Program-made: the position numbers and the translations under genes
From: Streptomyces pyxinae
Lineage (GTDB): Bacteria; Actinomycetota; Actinomycetes; Streptomycetales; Streptomycetaceae
DNA: 64,000 bases
Reading direction: 5' to 3'
NCBI RefSeq assembly: GCF_024756275.1
Contig: NZ_JANUGQ010000011.1
Span: 62,001 to 126,000, forward strand
Shown here: one piece after another, positions 1 through 8,455 of the stretch
Layout: each line of letters opens with the position of its first letter
Position numbering within the stretch: the stretch's first letter is position 1
The notes under the pieces: model-generated
Database searches by the model: none
Told to the model about the DNA's origin: nothing
The model's input: only the letters and a program-made list of their open reading frames with translations

Positions 1-177
1 CGACGCCTTCTTCACGATGTGGTCCACCCGCTCCTGGGTGAAGACCGCGTCGTCGGAGAACTCCCGGAGGGCGCCGGTGGCGGCGGAGACCAGGGCGCCG
101 ACGGCGCGCGCCGCCTCCTCCTCCGGGGGGACGCCCCCGGCCGGTGCCGCTTCCCTGTCCTTCGGACGGCGAGCCAT
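1..177 (-). CDS. adhE: AdhE-type acetaldehyde-CoA/alcohol dehydrogenase, N-terminal fragment
   Basis: Only the first 59 codons are inside the window; the gene runs off the left edge. After a short charged leader (MARRPKDREA) and an acidic linker, the residues ALREFSDD and FTQERVDHIVKKAS match the opening helix of bifunctional aldehyde/alcohol dehydrogenases (the 'EFSTYTQEQVDKIV' region). The ATG at 175-177 has a GGTGGAG ribosome site just upstream on the minus strand. AdhE reduces acetyl-CoA to ethanol to reoxidise NADH when oxygen is short. That fits its divergent stress-protein neighbour and the DevR-type boxes between them. The family call rests on a short stretch and could equally be a monofunctional acylating aldehyde dehydrogenase. 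Confidence 0.62.
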   Translation of the reverse strand, partial: MARRPKDREAAPAGGVPPEEEAARAVGALVSAATGALREFSDDAVFTQERVDHIVKKAS

Positions 178-343
178 GGCTCTCCACCTTTCCCTCATGG
201 CGCGGTGTCGGTGTCTCTCTCGGTCTCTCGTCTTGCGAGACCTCTCGCGCTCCGCCTCCAGCTTCGGTGCGGCGCGGGGCGCCACCCCGCAGCGAACGGG
301 CCATGCCGGGGGGCCGGGCGGCCCGTACCCGGCGCCCGCTCCG

Positions 344-357
344 GGGCCGAAGGTCCC
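344..357. promoter_or_regulatory. Candidate DevR/DosR-type box 1
   Basis: The sequence GGGCC-GAAG-GTCCC has the 5-4-5 layout of the mycobacterial DosR core (GGGAC-N4-GTCCC). It lies between the divergent adhE-like and usp genes. Chance matches are expected at this GC content, so location is the main support. Confidence 0.4.
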
Positions 358-394
358 GGCGGGGACCCCGGGGCCCGGCCGACGGCGTCCGACC

Positions 395-408
395 GGGACG
401 TACGGCCC
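395..408. promoter_or_regulatory. Candidate DevR/DosR-type box 2
   Basis: The sequence GGGAC-GTAC-GGCCC keeps the 5-4-5 geometry and lies about 50 bases from box 1 (centre to centre). Paired boxes are common in DosR-regulated promoters. Confidence 0.4.
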
Positions 409-659
409 CCGGCCCTGGCCCGCCCGGCCCGGGACGGGGACGCGCCGCCGCACCCACAGTGAGTACACCCGGCCAACCCGACCTGGCCGGCCCACGACCG
501 GGCCGGCCCACCGGGCACGGCAGCCGCCGGCCGGGCGACCCCGCCGGACGGACCGACCCGCGCCGCCGTCCGTCCGGTACGGGTCCCGGCACTTCCGCCC
601 GTGTCCCGCGCCGGTCCCTGTCCCTGTCTGATTCCGCCACCTCCCCCAAGGAGTCCCTC

Positions 660-1637
660 ATGTCACGCACCGTCGTCGTCGGACTGGACGGCTCGGCCGC
701 CTCGCTGGCCGCCGTCGAGTGGGCCGCCCGGGAGGCGGAGGCGCGGGACCTGCCGCTGCGGCTGGTCCACGCGACGGAGGACTGGGCCGCGCCGTACGGC
801 CAGACCTCCCTGGAACGCACCTATGACCCGACCCACTGGGCCGAGCGGATCACCCGGGAGGCCGCGGAGGGCGTGAGCGAGCGTCACCCCGGGGTCAAGG
901 TCGAGGTGGAACGGGTGGCGGGCCGGGCCTTCGGCGTGCTGATGGACGAGGCCAAGGACGCCGCGCTGCTGGTCCTCGGCTCCCGCCGGCTCACCGCCTT
1001 CACCGGCTTCCTGACCGGCTCGGTCTCCATGTCGGTGCTCGCCCACGCGGTGTGCCCGGTCGTCCTGGTCCGGGCCGCCGCGCCGGTGCCCGTACCGGCC
1101 GCCGCGCCCGCCGCCCGGGCCGCCGCGCTCACCGCCGCCGACGGGACGGCGGCCGACCGGTCCGGGGCGCCCGCCACCCGGTCCGGCGCGGCCGGGGAGG
1201 CCGGACCCGAGGGCGAGGTCGTCCTCGGAGTGGACCTGAGCAAGCCGTGCGACGACGTGATCGCGTACGCCTTCGGCGCGGCCGCCCTGCGCGGCGCGGC
1301 GCTGCGGGTGGTGTACGGCTGGAGCATGCCGCCGGTCTTCGGTTACGACCCCGCCGCCCTGGACCCGGCCCACGCCGGCGACCTGGCCGCCCGGCACGCC
1401 GTCCAGCTGCGGCGGGTGCTGGGGCCCTGGCGCCGGGCCCATCCGGAGGTCACCGTGATCGAGCAGTGCGTGGTGGGCGCGCCCGCCGAGCACCTGGCCG
1501 AGGCGGCGGTGGGCGCCTCCCTGGTGGTGCTCGGGCGCCGGATCCGCCGCTCCGCCTTCGGCCTCCGGATCGGCCCGGTCACCCATGCCGTGCTCCACCA
1601 CGCGGCGCCGCCGGTGGTCGTCGTCCCGCACGACTGA
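660..1637 (+). CDS. Tandem-domain universal stress protein (325 aa)
   Basis: Two UspA domains lie in one polypeptide. Domain 1 (about residues 1-140) opens with VVVGLDGSAASLAAVEWAA and ends LVLGSRRLTAF...TGSVSMSVL...CPVVLV. Domain 2 (about 180-325) opens EVVLGVDLSKPC and ends LVVLGRRIRRSAFG...PVVVVP. An Ala/Pro-rich linker of about 45 residues separates them. The G-x2-G-x9-G(S/T) ATP-binding signature is only partly kept in domain 1 and is degenerate in domain 2. The ATG is preceded by AAGGAG seven bases upstream. Tandem USPs of this size are typical of actinobacterial dormancy regulons, and the adjacent AdhE, RafH and arginine deiminase genes fit that picture. Confidence 0.9.
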   Translation: MSRTVVVGLDGSAASLAAVEWAAREAEARDLPLRLVHATEDWAAPYGQTSLERTYDPTHWAERITREAAEGVSERHPGVKVEVERVAGRAFGVLMDEAKDAALLVLGSRRLTAFTGFLTGSVSMSVLAHAVCPVVLVRAAAPVPVPAAAPAARAAALTAADGTAADRSGAPATRSGAAGEAGPEGEVVLGVDLSKPCDDVIAYAFGAAALRGAALRVVYGWSMPPVFGYDPAALDPAHAGDLAARHAVQLRRVLGPWRRAHPEVTVIEQCVVGAPAEHLAEAAVGASLVVLGRRIRRSAFGLRIGPVTHAVLHHAAPPVVVVPHD

Positions 1638-1695
1638 GCGGGCGGCGCGCGGGCCGGATCGTATGGCACCGGCGGGGTCCGTACGGTACGAACCA

Positions 1696-1735
1696 GGGGC
1701 CGGGGCCGGGGAGTCGCTCTCCCGGCCCCGGCCCC
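1696..1735. terminator. Terminator hairpin after usp
   Basis: A 15-bp perfect stem pairs 1696-1710 with 1721-1735, both GGGGCC-rich, around a loop of about 10 bases. It starts about 60 bases after the usp stop. There is no U-tract, as is common in Streptomyces. Confidence 0.7.
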
Positions 1736-1760
1736 CGGTCTGTCGCGGTTCGTTGCCTGC

Positions 1761-1800
1761 CGGATGCCGGATGCCGGATGCCGGATGCCGGATGCCGGCT
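1761..1800. repeat. Heptanucleotide tandem repeat (CGGATGC)n
   Basis: Five perfect consecutive copies of CGGATGC (1761-1795) plus a partial sixth lie between the two hairpins. The 7-base unit shifts frame each copy, which supports a noncoding role. Copy number is likely variable between strains. Confidence 0.9.
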
Positions 1801-1828
1801 CCGGCGACGGAGGTTCACCGGCTCCGCG

Positions 1829-1876
1829 CCGGAGGGGCGGGACGCGGACCGTGTGCCCCGCGTCCCGCCCCTCCGG
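1829..1876. terminator. 19-bp perfect inverted repeat, bidirectional terminator candidate
   Basis: Arms 1829-1847 and 1858-1876 are perfectly complementary over 19 bp with a 10-base loop. It sits between convergent genes, about 70 bases from the rafH stop, so it probably ends transcription from both sides. Confidence 0.75.
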
Positions 1877-1943
1877 TGTGTCGTCGGCCGGTGTGCCGGC
1901 CCCTCCGGTGCGACGGTGGACGGTCCGGTTCCCCGGCCGCCGC

Positions 1944-2741
1944 TCAGGCCGCCGGGGTGATGAGGCCGTAGTGGCCGTCGTAACGGTGGTAGAGGACGCA
2001 GCCCCGCCCGCTCCCGGTGTCCGCGAAGAACACGAACGGCACCCCGCCCAGCTCCAGGCGCTCGGCCGCCTGCCCCACACTCAGCACCGGAGCGGGCAGT
2101 GTGCTGAGCGTCAACCCCGGCGCCGTACGCGGCAGATACCCGGGGCCGCCGGTCGCGGTGAGCCGCGGCCGACCGGTTCCGGGGTCCCGGAAGACCATGC
2201 TGTCCCGGCCGGAGCTCTCCTCGGTGAAGAGGAAGAAGTCGTAGTCGAGCACATCCAGGTCGACCAGTGCCTCACCGGCCGTCTGCCGGGGCAGCCCGAA
2301 GGACTTGTGCCGGACGATCCGGCGCTCCTCGGCCGGTACGTGGTAGCGGTGCGGCCGGTGCGCGGACCGCTCGGCCACGGCGCGAAACGCCGCCCGCTCA
2401 TGGGCCGTCCCCTGCCGGGCCGCCCGGTCGTGGCGGCGGGCGCGGGCGAGCCGGGTGCGCAGCCGGTCCCGCAGCAGGTCGACGGCCTCGAACATGGTGT
2501 CCGCCGCGACATGGGCCCGTACCGGACGACCGTTGACATCGACCGTGACCCGGGCGGTGGCCGGGCGCGGCGCGGGCGCGGGCGCCTGGGTGAGCTTGAT
2601 CCGCACGGAGAGCACCGGGGTGGTCAGGTGGTCCAGCACGGCCAGCACCTTCTGCCGGGCGTAACGGGCCGCGCCCCGGGGGACCTTGCCGTGCGCCTCC
2701 AGCTGGACGTCCACGGCCTGCGGGGTGATGAGACGGTTCAT
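1944..2741 (-). CDS. RafH/HPF-like ribosome hibernation factor (265 aa)
   Basis: The N-terminal part (about 1-110) is a RaiA/HPF-type domain (VDVQLEAHGKV...RQKVLAVLDHL). It is followed by two copies of the sigma-54-modulation/S30EA C-terminal fold. Copy 1 contains RRIVRHKSFGL...EALVDLDVLDYDFFLFTEE and copy 2 contains AAERLELGGVPFVFFADT. This single-HPF plus two-C-domain plan matches mycobacterial RafH (Rv0079 family), a DosR-controlled factor that stabilises 70S ribosomes under hypoxia. The ATG at 2739-2741 has AGGAGG seven bases upstream; longer frames reaching 2996 lack a site and add low-complexity sequence. It is divergent from the arginine deiminase operon. Confidence 0.85.
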   Translation of the reverse strand: MNRLITPQAVDVQLEAHGKVPRGAARYARQKVLAVLDHLTTPVLSVRIKLTQAPAPAPRPATARVTVDVNGRPVRAHVAADTMFEAVDLLRDRLRTRLARARRHDRAARQGTAHERAAFRAVAERSAHRPHRYHVPAEERRIVRHKSFGLPRQTAGEALVDLDVLDYDFFLFTEESSGRDSMVFRDPGTGRPRLTATGGPGYLPRTAPGLTLSTLPAPVLSVGQAAERLELGGVPFVFFADTGSGRGCVLYHRYDGHYGLITPAA

Positions 2742-3220
2742 CGGGGAACCTCCTTGGTCACCGTCGATCCTGGTCCCGCCCGCGCGGGCCCGCCCAGAGC
2801 CGCCCGGCCCGGTACCCCCGCCTCCGGTCCCGGCCGCCCGTCCGTACACCGGGCCGGTCGGCCGGCACCCCGGGACCTGCGGAGGGATGACGGCGCCCGC
2901 CGCGTGTGCCCGCCGGTCACGGAGCCGTGTCCGTCCCCGTCTACGGGTGGCCGAAAACCGTGCCAGGGCCGAAGGGCCCCGCCTGGGCGCCGCCACGGGT
3001 CCCTACCGGCCGGTACCGGGCGGCCGTGGCCCCGGGACCTTCGCGGGCCGGTCCGGGGGCGGTGGGGTGACAGAGTTCAAGTGCGGTTCCGGCCAGGGAT
3101 CTCGCCACCGGAACGGGAGTCACCCCCGGGAGCGGCGGTCGACCCGACCCGACCCCCTCCGCCCCCGCCCGGCGGCCGTCCCTGGCCACCGCACCCCTTC
3201 GTACCCCGAGGAGCAGCGTC
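2742..3220. promoter_or_regulatory. Divergent promoter region between rafH-like and arcA
   Basis: This 479-base region contains no gene. It holds a 5-4-5 DevR-type box at 2966-2979. The 12-base string CGAAGGTCCCGG, which overlaps box 1 upstream of usp (349-360), recurs here on the opposite strand at about 3031-3042. Confidence 0.5.
2966..2979. promoter_or_regulatory. Candidate DevR/DosR-type box 3
   Basis: The sequence GGGCC-GAAG-GGCCC differs at one position from box 1 (GGGCC-GAAG-GTCCC) and is nearly palindromic. It lies about 240 bases before arcA and about 225 before the rafH-like start. Confidence 0.45.
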
Positions 3221-4444
3221 ATGACCTTCCACGTCGATTCCGAGACCGGCCGGCTCAGGCAGGTCGTCCTGCACCGCCCCGACCTGGAGCTGAAGCGCCT
3301 CACCCCGCGCAACAAGGACGACCTGCTCTTCGACGACGTGCTGTGGGTCAAGCGGGCCCGGGAGGAGCACGACGCCTTCGCCGACGCGCTGCGCGACCGG
3401 GGCGTCCGGGTCCACCTCTTCGCCGACCTGCTGACCGAGACCCTCGACGACCCGGCCGCCCGCGCCCTGGTTCACGACCGGGTCTTCGACGAGCGGGAGT
3501 TCGGCCCGCTGGCCACCGACCGGATGCGCGCCCTCTTCGACGCGATGGACCCGGCCGAACTGGCCTCCTGCCTGATCGGCGGCATGACCCGGAGCGAACT
3601 CCTCGACCGGCTGGGCCCGGTGGCCAGTGTCCGGCTGCACGCCATGGCGCCCGACGACTTCGTCCTGGCCCCGCTGCCCAACCACCTCTTCACCCGCGAC
3701 ACCTCCTGCTGGATCTACGACGGGGTGAGCGTCAACCCGATGAAGAAGCGGGCCCGGCGCCGCGAGACCGTCCACTTCGAGGCGGTCTACCGGCACCACC
3801 CGCTCTTCGAGAAGCAGGAGTTCCACCGCTGGTCCGACGGCCAGGCCGGCTACCCCGCCACCATCGAGGGCGGCGACGTCCTGGTCATCGGCAACGGAGC
3901 GGTCCTCATCGGCATGAGCGAGCGCACCACCCCGCAGGCCGTGGAGCAGCTGGCGCTGCGCCTCTTCGCCGCCGGATCGGCCCGCCGGATCGTGGCCGTC
4001 GACATGCCCAAGGCCCGCAGCTTCATGCACCTGGACACCGTCATGACCATGGTCAGCGGGGACACCTTCACCAAGTACGCCGGGCTGGGAATGCTGCCCA
4101 CCTGCACCATCGAGCCGGGCCCCGGCGGCCAGGGCCTCGCCCTCACCGACCACGAGCCGGAGTACATGCACCAGGCCATCGCGGACGCCCTCGACCTGGA
4201 CTCCATCACCGTGCTCACCGCCGCCCAGGACGTGCGCTCCGCCGAGCGCGAGCAGTGGGACGACGGCTGCAACGTCCTCGCCGTGGAGCCCGGTGTGGTG
4301 TTCGCGTACGAGCGCAATGTCACCACCAACACCTATCTCCGGCGCAACGGCATCGAGGTCGTCACCGTCCGGGGCAGCGAGCTCGGCCGGGGCCGGGGCG
4401 GCCCGCGCTGCATGTCCTGCCCGGTGGAGCGCGAGGCCGTCTGA
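3221..4444 (+). CDS. arcA: Arginine deiminase
   Basis: The enzyme hydrolyses L-arginine to L-citrulline and ammonia, the first step of ATP-yielding fermentative arginine breakdown. The 407-residue length is normal. Family signatures are LTPRNKDDLLFDD near residue 28, FTRDTSCWIYDG near 160, the EGGDVLVIG segment and HLDTVMTM in the core. The C-terminal RCMSCP carries the catalytic cysteine (Cys397). The ATG has a GAGGAG site nine bases upstream. It heads an operon in pathway order with argF, arcC and an arcD-like exchanger, and its promoter region carries a DevR-type box, suggesting induction when oxygen is limiting. Confidence 0.97.
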   Translation: MTFHVDSETGRLRQVVLHRPDLELKRLTPRNKDDLLFDDVLWVKRAREEHDAFADALRDRGVRVHLFADLLTETLDDPAARALVHDRVFDEREFGPLATDRMRALFDAMDPAELASCLIGGMTRSELLDRLGPVASVRLHAMAPDDFVLAPLPNHLFTRDTSCWIYDGVSVNPMKKRARRRETVHFEAVYRHHPLFEKQEFHRWSDGQAGYPATIEGGDVLVIGNGAVLIGMSERTTPQAVEQLALRLFAAGSARRIVAVDMPKARSFMHLDTVMTMVSGDTFTKYAGLGMLPTCTIEPGPGGQGLALTDHEPEYMHQAIADALDLDSITVLTAAQDVRSAEREQWDDGCNVLAVEPGVVFAYERNVTTNTYLRRNGIEVVTVRGSELGRGRGGPRCMSCPVEREAV

Positions 4445-4542
4445 GCCCCGGCCCCGCCCCGTACCGCCGTACCTCCCGAACTTCCCCCACCTCCCGTCCG
4501 GCACCCGCCGTACCGCACCACCCCGCAAGGAGCGACATCCCC

Positions 4543-5544
4543 ATGGCCCCCAACCTCCGCCACCGCAGCTTCGTCAAGGAACTCGACTTCACCCCCGAGG
4601 AGTTCCGTTTCCTGCTCGACCTCTCCGCCGGGCTCAAGGCCGCCCGCTACGCCGGCACCGAGCAGCGGCGGCTGGCGGGGCGGAACATCGCCATCGTGTT
4701 CGAGAAGACCTCCACCCGCACCCGCTGTGCCTTCGAGGTCGCCGCCCACCAGCAGGGCGCGCACGTCACCTATCTGGACCCGAGCGGCTCCCAGATAGGC
4801 CACAAGGAGTCCATCAAGGACACCGCCCGGGTCCTCGGCCGGCTCTACGACGGCATCGAGTACCGGGGCAGCGGCCACCACATCGTCGAGGAACTGGCCG
4901 AGTACGCGGGCGTCCCGGTCTACAACGGGCTGACCGACGACTGGCACCCCACCCAGTCCCTGGCGGACGCTCTCACCATGTGGGAGAACACCGACAAGGC
5001 GCTGCACGACGTGTCCGTCGCCTACCTGGGCGACGCCCGCAACAACGTCGGCAACTCCCTGCTGCTGGCCGGGGCTTTGCTCGGCATGGACGTCCGGATG
5101 GTCGGCCCGGAGGCGCTCCGCAACGCGCCCGAAGTGGTGGAGCGGGCCCGGGAGATCGCCGAGACCACCGGCGCCCGGATCACCGTCACCGACGACCTCG
5201 CCGCCGGGGTGGCCGGGGCGGACTTCCTCTACACCGACGTCTGGGTCTCGATGGGCGAGCCCAAGGAGATCTGGGACGAGCGGATCGCGCTGCTGAAGCC
5301 GTACCAGGTGACCATGGACGTCATCGAGGCCACCGGCAACCCCCGGGTGAAGTTCCTGCACTGCCTGCCCGCCTTCCACAACGCGGAGACCAGTGTCGGC
5401 GCCGAGGTCCTGGCGCACACCGGGATGACGGCGCTGGAGGTGACCGACGAGGTCTTCGAGTCGTCCCACTCCATCGTCTTCGACCAGGCGGAGAACCGGA
5501 TGCACACCATCAAGGCGGTCCTGGTCGCCACCCTCGGGGACTGA
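4543..5544 (+). CDS. argF: Ornithine carbamoyltransferase, catabolic type
   Basis: This cytosolic enzyme phosphorolyses citrulline to ornithine and carbamoyl phosphate in the deiminase pathway; biosynthetic enzymes run the reverse. STRTR at residues 57-61 is the carbamoyl-phosphate loop, DDWHPTQ lies in the centre, and HCLPAFHN carries the ornithine-domain Cys. Its 333 residues match the family. The gene lies 98 bases after arcA with AAGGAGCG before the ATG. Placement between arcA and arcC argues for the catabolic (arcB) role, although sequence alone cannot exclude biosynthetic use. Confidence 0.96.
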   Translation: MAPNLRHRSFVKELDFTPEEFRFLLDLSAGLKAARYAGTEQRRLAGRNIAIVFEKTSTRTRCAFEVAAHQQGAHVTYLDPSGSQIGHKESIKDTARVLGRLYDGIEYRGSGHHIVEELAEYAGVPVYNGLTDDWHPTQSLADALTMWENTDKALHDVSVAYLGDARNNVGNSLLLAGALLGMDVRMVGPEALRNAPEVVERAREIAETTGARITVTDDLAAGVAGADFLYTDVWVSMGEPKEIWDERIALLKPYQVTMDVIEATGNPRVKFLHCLPAFHNAETSVGAEVLAHTGMTALEVTDEVFESSHSIVFDQAENRMHTIKAVLVATLGD

Positions 5545-5676
5545 ACCCCTCGGCCCGGCCCGGGAGTTCACCCCGGACCGGGCATCGCCCCCGGGCCCCG
5601 GAGCTCTGCCCCGCCTCCCGGTCCCACCCCCGACCGCCCCACCGCACACCCCCACCACCGCACAGGAGGACCGAGA

Positions 5677-6759
5677 ATGCGCGTCGTCGTCGCCCTCGGC
5701 GGAAACGCCCTGCTCCGCAGGGGAGACAGCCCGGACGCCTCCGTCCAGCTCACCAACGTCCGGGCCGCCGTGGCCGCCCTGGCTCCGCTCGCCCACCACC
5801 ACGAACTGGTCATCACCCACGGCAACGGCCCCCAGGTCGGGCTGCTCGCCCTGCAGAGCGCCGCCGACCGGAGCCTCACCAGCCCCTACCCGCTGGACGT
5901 GCTCGGCGCCGAGACCCAGGGCATGATCGGCTACTGGCTGCTCCAGTCGCTCCAGAACGCGCTGCCCGACCGACAGGTGTGCGCCCTGCTCAACCAGACG
6001 CTGGTCTCCGCCGCCGACCCCGCCTTCGCCGACCCCACCAAGTTCGTGGGCCCGGTGTACGGCGAGGAGGAGGCGAAGCGGCTCGCCGCCGAACGCGACT
6101 GGACGGTCCGCCAGGACGGCGTCCACTGGCGCCGGGTGGTGCCCTCGCCGGCCCCGCAGCGGGTGGTGGAGACCCGGCTCATCCGGCTGCTGCTCACCTC
6201 CGGCGCGGTGGCCGTCTGTGCCGGGGGCGGCGGCGTCCCGGTCGTCCGCGACGAGGCCGGGCGGCTCACCGGGGTGGAGGCCGTGGTGGACAAGGACCTC
6301 ACCGCCGCCATGCTGGCCGAGGCGCTGGACGCGGACGCGCTGCTGCTGCTCACCGATGTGCCCCAGGTGGTGAGCGGATACGGCACGCCGGCCGCCGAAC
6401 CGATCGGGCACACCACCCCGGCCCGGCTGCGGGCCGAGCGCTTCCCGGCCGGCTCGATGGGCCCGAAGGTGGAGGCCGCCTGCCGGTTCGTCGAACTGAC
6501 CGGCGGGCTCGCCGCGATCGGCGCGCTCACCGACGCGCCCGCGCTGCTGAACGGCACCGCCGGCACCCTGGTCACCCCCGGCGGCCGGCTGCCCGCCGCC
6601 GCGCCCAGCCGTGGCGCCTCCGCCGCTCCGGGACCCGGTGGCCCGGCGGCGGTGCCCGATCCCGGCCCCGCTCTCTTCCCCGGCGCCGGCCCGGTACCGG
6701 CGTCCGCCACCGCAGCCGCACCCGTCCCCACTCCCGTACCTTCCCAGGACCGGCCATGA
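5677..6759 (+). CDS. arcC: Carbamate kinase with Pro/Ala-rich C-terminal tail
   Basis: Carbamate kinase transfers phosphate from carbamoyl phosphate to ADP, the energy-yielding step of the pathway. The N-terminal VVVALGGNALLRRGD, the THGNGPQVG loop and GGGGVPVVRDE with VDKDL are textbook family motifs. Residues 1 to about 305 fill the usual length. The last 50 or so residues are a Pro/Ala/Gly-rich extension without counterpart in typical enzymes and are probably disordered. An AGGAGG site precedes the ATG. The stop codon overlaps the next gene's start (ATGA at 6756-6759). Confidence 0.95.
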   Translation: MRVVVALGGNALLRRGDSPDASVQLTNVRAAVAALAPLAHHHELVITHGNGPQVGLLALQSAADRSLTSPYPLDVLGAETQGMIGYWLLQSLQNALPDRQVCALLNQTLVSAADPAFADPTKFVGPVYGEEEAKRLAAERDWTVRQDGVHWRRVVPSPAPQRVVETRLIRLLLTSGAVAVCAGGGGVPVVRDEAGRLTGVEAVVDKDLTAAMLAEALDADALLLLTDVPQVVSGYGTPAAEPIGHTTPARLRAERFPAGSMGPKVEAACRFVELTGGLAAIGALTDAPALLNGTAGTLVTPGGRLPAAAPSRGASAAPGPGGPAAVPDPGPALFPGAGPVPASATAAAPVPTPVPSQDRP

Positions 6760-8429
6760 GCACACGGATCCGCCCCGCCGTCCCCGCCGACTCCACAGCC
6801 CCGGCCGGACGGCCGGAGGGAGCCCCCACCGACCCGGGCACCCCCGCCGTCCCGGCCGCCGGCGGACCGGACGGCTCCACCGCGCCCGACAGCTCCACCG
6901 CGCCCGACAGCTCCGCCGGGCCGGACGGCGCCGCGCCGGCCGCCGCAGCGCCGCAGGAGCCGGGCCCGAAGCGCCGCTTCCGGTTCCCCTCCGCCTTCAC
7001 CGTGCTGGTGGCCGTCACCCTGGTGGTCTGGGCACTCACCTTCGTCATCCCGGCCGGCCGCTACGACACCACGGAGGACGGCGCCCCCGTCCCCGGGAGC
7101 TACCACTCCGTCTCGCTCACCACCGGTTTCGGTGACCGGCTCAAGGACCTCTTCCTGGCGCCCGTCAACGGCCTCTACGGAGTCACCGACTCCGGGAGCG
7201 GGCTCACCGCGCCGGGCGGCTCCGGGGACTTCGCCGGGGCGGCCGGAGTCTTCCTCTTCGTCCTGGCGGTCGGCGCGTTCATCACCGTCACCCTCCGCAC
7301 CGGGGCCCTGACCTCGGGCGTCGCCCGGCTCGCCGCCCGGCTCGACCGCCACCGCACCCTGCTGCTCGTGGTGCTGCTGGTCCTCTTCTCGCTGGGCGGC
7401 ACCACCTACGGCATGGCGGAGGAGACCCTCGGCTTCTACGCCCTGCTCATCCCGCTGGCGCTCAAGCTGGGGTACGACCGGATGACCGGCGCCGCCGTCA
7501 TCATGGTGGGCGCGGGCACCGGCACCCTGGCCTCCACCGTCAACCCGTTCGCCACCGGAGTCGCCTCGGACAGCGCGGGCATCGGCACCGGCGACGGCAT
7601 CGCGCTGCGGCTGCTGATGTGGGCGGTGCTCACCGCCGTCTCCGCCGTCTTCCTGGTCCGGTACGCCAACCGCGTCCACCGGGACCCGTCCCGCTCGCTG
7701 GCCGAACCGCTGCCGGAGGACGCGGAGCTGCGCGCCGAGGGCACGGAGGCGGAGGCGCTGACCGCCCGGCAGAAGATCGTGCTGGCGGTCTTCGGCGCCA
7801 CCTTCGCCTTCATGATCTTCGCCGTCATCCCCTGGGCCGATCTGGGCATCGGCTTCCTGCCGACCCTCGGCTGGTACTTCCCCGAGCTGGCCGCCCTGTT
7901 CATCGTCGCCTCGGTGGTGGTGGGGCTCTTCGCCGGGCTGGGGGAGCGCGGCACCTCCGAGGCGATCGTGGCCGGCGCCGGGGACTTCATGGGCGCCGCG
8001 CTCGTCATCATGCTGGCCCGGGGCGTCACCGTCATCATGAACAACGCCGCCGTCACCGACACCATCCTCCACCGGCTCCACGACGCGGTCTCCGGCACCT
8101 CGTCGGGCGTCTTCGCGGTGCTGATGTTCCTGGTGAACCTGCCGCTCGCCTTCCTGGTCCCGTCCTCCTCCGGACACGCCGCGCTGGCCATGCCGGTGCT
8201 CGCCCCGCTCGCCGACTTCGCCGGTGTGCCCCGGGCGCTGGTGGTCACCGCCTATCAGTCGGCCTCCGGCTGGATCAACCTGATCACCCCGACCTCGGCG
8301 GTGGTGATGGGCGGGCTCGCCCTCGCCAAGGTCCGCTACGACCGCTACCTCCGCTTCGTCGCCCCGCTGATGGGGCTGCTGTTCCTGCTCACCGGCACCT
8401 TCCTGGCGGTGGCGGCGGCCCTCGGCTGA
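6756..8429 (+). CDS. ArcD-like YfcC-family amino acid exchanger
   Basis: This is a polytopic membrane protein of 557 residues. It begins with about 70 disordered Pro/Ala/Ser residues containing short DSSTAP repeats, then about 12-13 hydrophobic helices starting at FTVLVAVTLVVWALTFVIPA. The GRYDTTEDG and TTYGMAEETLGFYALLIPLALKLGYD motifs are typical of the YfcC/C4-dicarboxylate-type 'basic amino acid antiporter' family. That family often replaces classical ArcD in deiminase operons. In context it should exchange external arginine for ornithine. It is translationally coupled to arcC by a 4-base overlap. Substrate is inferred from the operon. Confidence 0.88.
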   Translation: MSTRIRPAVPADSTAPAGRPEGAPTDPGTPAVPAAGGPDGSTAPDSSTAPDSSAGPDGAAPAAAAPQEPGPKRRFRFPSAFTVLVAVTLVVWALTFVIPAGRYDTTEDGAPVPGSYHSVSLTTGFGDRLKDLFLAPVNGLYGVTDSGSGLTAPGGSGDFAGAAGVFLFVLAVGAFITVTLRTGALTSGVARLAARLDRHRTLLLVVLLVLFSLGGTTYGMAEETLGFYALLIPLALKLGYDRMTGAAVIMVGAGTGTLASTVNPFATGVASDSAGIGTGDGIALRLLMWAVLTAVSAVFLVRYANRVHRDPSRSLAEPLPEDAELRAEGTEAEALTARQKIVLAVFGATFAFMIFAVIPWADLGIGFLPTLGWYFPELAALFIVASVVVGLFAGLGERGTSEAIVAGAGDFMGAALVIMLARGVTVIMNNAAVTDTILHRLHDAVSGTSSGVFAVLMFLVNLPLAFLVPSSSGHAALAMPVLAPLADFAGVPRALVVTAYQSASGWINLITPTSAVVMGGLALAKVRYDRYLRFVAPLMGLLFLLTGTFLAVAAALG

Positions 8430-8455
8430 GCCGCCCCGCCCCCTCCGCCCGAGAA

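Larger units (their letters stand above)
178..659. promoter_or_regulatory. Divergent promoter region between adhE-like and usp genes
   Basis: This 482-base stretch has no convincing gene; frames through it are GC-bias artefacts. It separates two outward-reading stress genes and contains two 14-bp matches to DevR/DosR geometry (listed separately). Another close match, a GGGAC half followed by GGCCC with one extra spacer base, lies at about 362-376. I see no clear -35/-10 pair. Confidence 0.5.
1638..1943. other. Convergent intergenic region with two hairpins and a 7-bp repeat
   Basis: This 306-base gap separates the ends of usp (+) and the rafH-like gene (-). It contains two very stable inverted repeats and a heptanucleotide tandem array, each listed separately, and no gene. 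Confidence 0.7.

Noticed and set aside
362..376. Third DevR-type box upstream of usp
   Set aside because: The half-sites are separated by five bases, not four, and the run is mostly C/G tract, so it was mentioned only as a near match.
1829..1876. CRISPR-like or attachment-site repeat
   Set aside because: It is a single inverted repeat between convergent genes with no spaced direct copies, tRNA or integrase; a terminator explains it.
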